Source of the DNA: Methanobacteriota archaeon
GTDB lineage: Archaea > Thermoplasmatota > Poseidoniia > Poseidoniales > Poseidoniaceae
NCBI GenBank assembly: GCA_002726845.1
Contig: PBSP01000071.1
Span: forward strand, 1-15,514
Reading direction: 5' to 3'
Length of the DNA stretch: 15,514 bases
Every line of letters starts with the position of its first letter. Position 1 is the stretch's first letter. Under the pieces are notes generated by a model, which was not told where the DNA came from, searched no databases, and saw nothing but the letters and a program-made list of their open reading frames with translations. The position numbers were made by a program, and so were the translations under genes. Shown piece after piece: positions 13,517-15,514 of the stretch.

Positions 13517-15514
13517 ATGTCGTCCAATCAGGAGTGGATATCGGTTCGCGGGGCGCGAACACACAACCTCCAAGACATTGATGTAAAATTACCACGAGGC
13601 CAATTTGTTGTTATTTCTGGAGTATCTGGTTCTGGAAAATCCAGTTTGGCATTTGACACATTGTATGCTGAGGGCCAACGTCGCTATGTTGAATCACTTT
13701 CATCTTACGCTCGCCAATTTATTGGACAAATGAAAAAAGCGGATTGTGATGGAATTGAAGGTCTTTCACCTGCAATATCCATCGATCAAAAACAAGGCTC
13801 ACACAACCCGCGTTCTACTGTAGCTACCGTAACGGAGATTCAAGATTACCTTCGCCTTTTATGGGCACGAATTGGTAAACCACACTGTCCTGAATGTGGC
13901 AAAGAGGTAGCACGCCGAACCGTACAGGAAATCGTAGACGACATTGTTTGGAACTTCGAACAACACACCATTGCAATATGGAGTCCAGTTGTTCGTTCCC
14001 GTAAAGGAACGCATGTCGAGTTGTTTCGGCAATTCGTTGAACAAGGCTACATGAGTGGACGGGTGAACGGCCACGAAACAGATTTTGAGAAACCCCCCAC
14101 GCTCGACAAGAATTTCCGTCACGATATTGACGTTAGAATTGATCGGTTTGTACTGACGAAAGACCGCCGTCATCGGACGACGGAGGCTGTTGAGAACGCC
14201 CTTCGCTTAGGAGGTGGAGCACTTGCAGTAACGAGCCTTAAACAGCCAAAGACAGTGACGGAGCAAGACGGATTGCACCGACCAGAACATTCGGAAGGAA
14301 CCACAATATCATGGTCTGAAGATTTTGCTTGCCCAGAACATGGTGCGTTCATGCCAGAACTTTCCCCTCGAGTCTTTTCCTTTAATTCCCCTCTCGGAGC
14401 ATGCCCAGATTGCCAAGGGCTGGGTATACAACGTCAGTTCAATCCGGAATTGGTTGTTGATGAAACGCTAACTGTCGCTAACGGTTGCGTTCTTCCATGG
14501 CGTCAGTCGATGTCGCCTGGATGGTACAAAAAACTCCTGATTCAAGTTTGTGAACATTATGGAATTTCTCCCAATGTTCCATTCGGACTGCTTGATGAGG
14601 ATGCCAAGGACATTCTTCTATACGGCTCAGGATCAACGATTATTCATTTCCATTTCGAGTCCGATAATGGTTCTGTATACAAGATGAATCGACCCTGGGA
14701 AGGAATTATTTCGCGGCTTGAGCGGACGTATGCTGAAACCTCATCCGACCGGACTCGGAACCGACTCATTGCATGCATGACGGATCTCGATTGCCATGCC
14801 TGTCAGGGTGAAAAACTGAATCCAGCAGCGCGGTTTGTTACAGTTGGTGGAATTCGACTTCCCGAAGTTAGCCGTAGTTCGGTTCATGAGGCGTATCAAC
14901 TCATCAAAGCTCTTCATCCAGAGGGCGACGGCCCTCCGGAGCAATATGCGGATGTTCTCTCAGCACTTGACGATCGATCCCTGTTTATTGGAAACGAAAT
15001 TCTCAAAGAAATTGAAAATCGGTTAGGCTTCTTGGAGTCAGTGGGATTGGATTATTTGACACTCGATCGAAAAGCGAACACACTTTCTGGTGGAGAAAGT
15101 CAACGGATCCGACTTGCAACGCAAATTGGGTCGCGTTTAACAGGCGTTATGTACGTTCTGGATGAACCATCAATCGGGCTTCATCAAAGGGATAACGAGC
15201 GACTTTTGCAAACCTTAAGAGAACTTACCGATCTTGGGAACACCCTTTTGGTCGTCGAGCACGATGAAGACACATTACGTCAAGCTGACTGGATTTGCGA
15301 TCTTGGACCCGGAGCGGGACTCGAGGGCGGCATCATTGTTGCAAACGGTCCGCCTAACAAAATTATGAAATCAAAAAGTTCCGTTACAGGAGCCTTCCTC
15401 TCCGGTCGCCGGTCCATTGAAGTGCCTATAAATCGGACCTCACCATCAAAAAAATGGCTTCAAGTTAAAGGTGCTCAGCACAACAATCTCTCCAACATCG
15501 ATATTGACATACCA
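13517..15514 (+). CDS. uvrA: Excinuclease ABC subunit UvrA, N-terminal 666 residues (runs off window)
   Basis: UvrA is the damage-recognising ATPase of bacterial-type nucleotide excision repair; it loads UvrB on lesions. The frame is open for exactly 666 codons and is cut by the window edge; the full protein is normally about 940 residues. The first ABC module is complete. Walker A is GVSGSGKS (35-42), the signature is LSGGE (523-527), and Walker B is YVLDEPSIGLH with Asp549 and Glu550. The H-loop segment VVEHDEDT follows. Insertion-domain features include CPECG (124-128), the damage-binding region and DCHACQGEKLNP. The main zinc finger reads C272-x2-H275...C296-x2-C299, with His in place of the usual second Cys. 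The sequence ends just as the second ABC module begins (WLQVKGAQHNNL). The ATG lies 21 bases after the pseudouridine synthase gene, without a clear ribosome site. UvrA in archaea is an acquired bacterial system. Confidence 0.95.
   Translation, partial: MSSNQEWISVRGARTHNLQDIDVKLPRGQFVVISGVSGSGKSSLAFDTLYAEGQRRYVESLSSYARQFIGQMKKADCDGIEGLSPAISIDQKQGSHNPRSTVATVTEIQDYLRLLWARIGKPHCPECGKEVARRTVQEIVDDIVWNFEQHTIAIWSPVVRSRKGTHVELFRQFVEQGYMSGRVNGHETDFEKPPTLDKNFRHDIDVRIDRFVLTKDRRHRTTEAVENALRLGGGALAVTSLKQPKTVTEQDGLHRPEHSEGTTISWSEDFACPEHGAFMPELSPRVFSFNSPLGACPDCQGLGIQRQFNPELVVDETLTVANGCVLPWRQSMSPGWYKKLLIQVCEHYGISPNVPFGLLDEDAKDILLYGSGSTIIHFHFESDNGSVYKMNRPWEGIISRLERTYAETSSDRTRNRLIACMTDLDCHACQGEKLNPAARFVTVGGIRLPEVSRSSVHEAYQLIKALHPEGDGPPEQYADVLSALDDRSLFIGNEILKEIENRLGFLESVGLDYLTLDRKANTLSGGESQRIRLATQIGSRLTGVMYVLDEPSIGLHQRDNERLLQTLRELTDLGNTLLVVEHDEDTLRQADWICDLGPGAGLEGGIIVANGPPNKIMKSKSSVTGAFLSGRRSIEVPINRTSPSKKWLQVKGAQHNNLSNIDIDIP

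Noticed and set aside
1..15514. Defence island, CRISPR array, prophage or transposon
   Set aside because: No spaced identical repeats, no transposase, integrase, nuclease-helicase or phage structural motif was found; the genes are mostly chromosomal housekeeping types and unknown membrane proteins.

Overview
The window looks like a chromosomal segment of a marine planktonic archaeon. A Poseidoniales-type (Marine Group II/III) euryarchaeon is my best guess, made from gene content and not from a marker gene. Pointers to Archaea are a beta-CASP metallo-beta-lactamase nuclease of the archaeal CPSF type, a stand-alone AlaX-M alanyl-tRNA editing protein, A/T-rich TATA-like boxes at archaeal distances from starts, and Shine-Dalgarno sites of the AGGTGA type. 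UvrA and an RluA-type pseudouridine synthase are bacterial-type families, which such archaea often carry. Genes are densely packed on both strands, and no insertion sequence, CRISPR array, rRNA or complete tRNA was found. No gap between genes reaches about 330 bases.

Layout, left to right. A 639-residue protein of unknown function (+), possibly continuing upstream of the window, ends 1 base from a convergent M50/site-2-type membrane metalloprotease (-). A 170-residue protein with a helix-turn-helix-like N-terminus (+) follows, with its own TATA box and a T-tract terminator. A two-gene membrane operon (-) encodes an approximately 12-TM protein and a single-TM protein with a beta-rich, acidic, probably external domain; neither is recognised. 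A three-gene operon (-) runs ferredoxin, short FAD-binding protein, AlaX, and ends in a hairpin that straddles the alaX stop codon. A divergent control region of about 320 bases (7386-7706) holds a 12-base direct repeat and an inverted repeat around a TATA-like core.

The right half holds, on +, the beta-CASP nuclease, a repeat/coiled-coil/3-TM protein and a small zinc-ribbon protein. A TauE/SafE permease lies on -. Then, again on +, come moeA, an S4-RluA pseudouridine synthase and the first 666 residues of uvrA, which runs off the right edge.

The genes do not form one obvious pathway. They cover redox and cofactor chemistry (ferredoxin, flavoprotein, MoeA), translation quality and RNA processing (AlaX, RluA-type enzyme, beta-CASP nuclease), DNA repair (UvrA) and membrane functions. 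The most unusual observations are: the repeat-flanked coiled-coil membrane protein with a conserved WRF...SEWLE...DP motif present twice; the unknown membrane pair; and a recurring gene junction in which the last codon AGG plus stop TGA of one gene forms the AGGTGA Shine-Dalgarno of the next, seen at all three tight minus-strand junctions.
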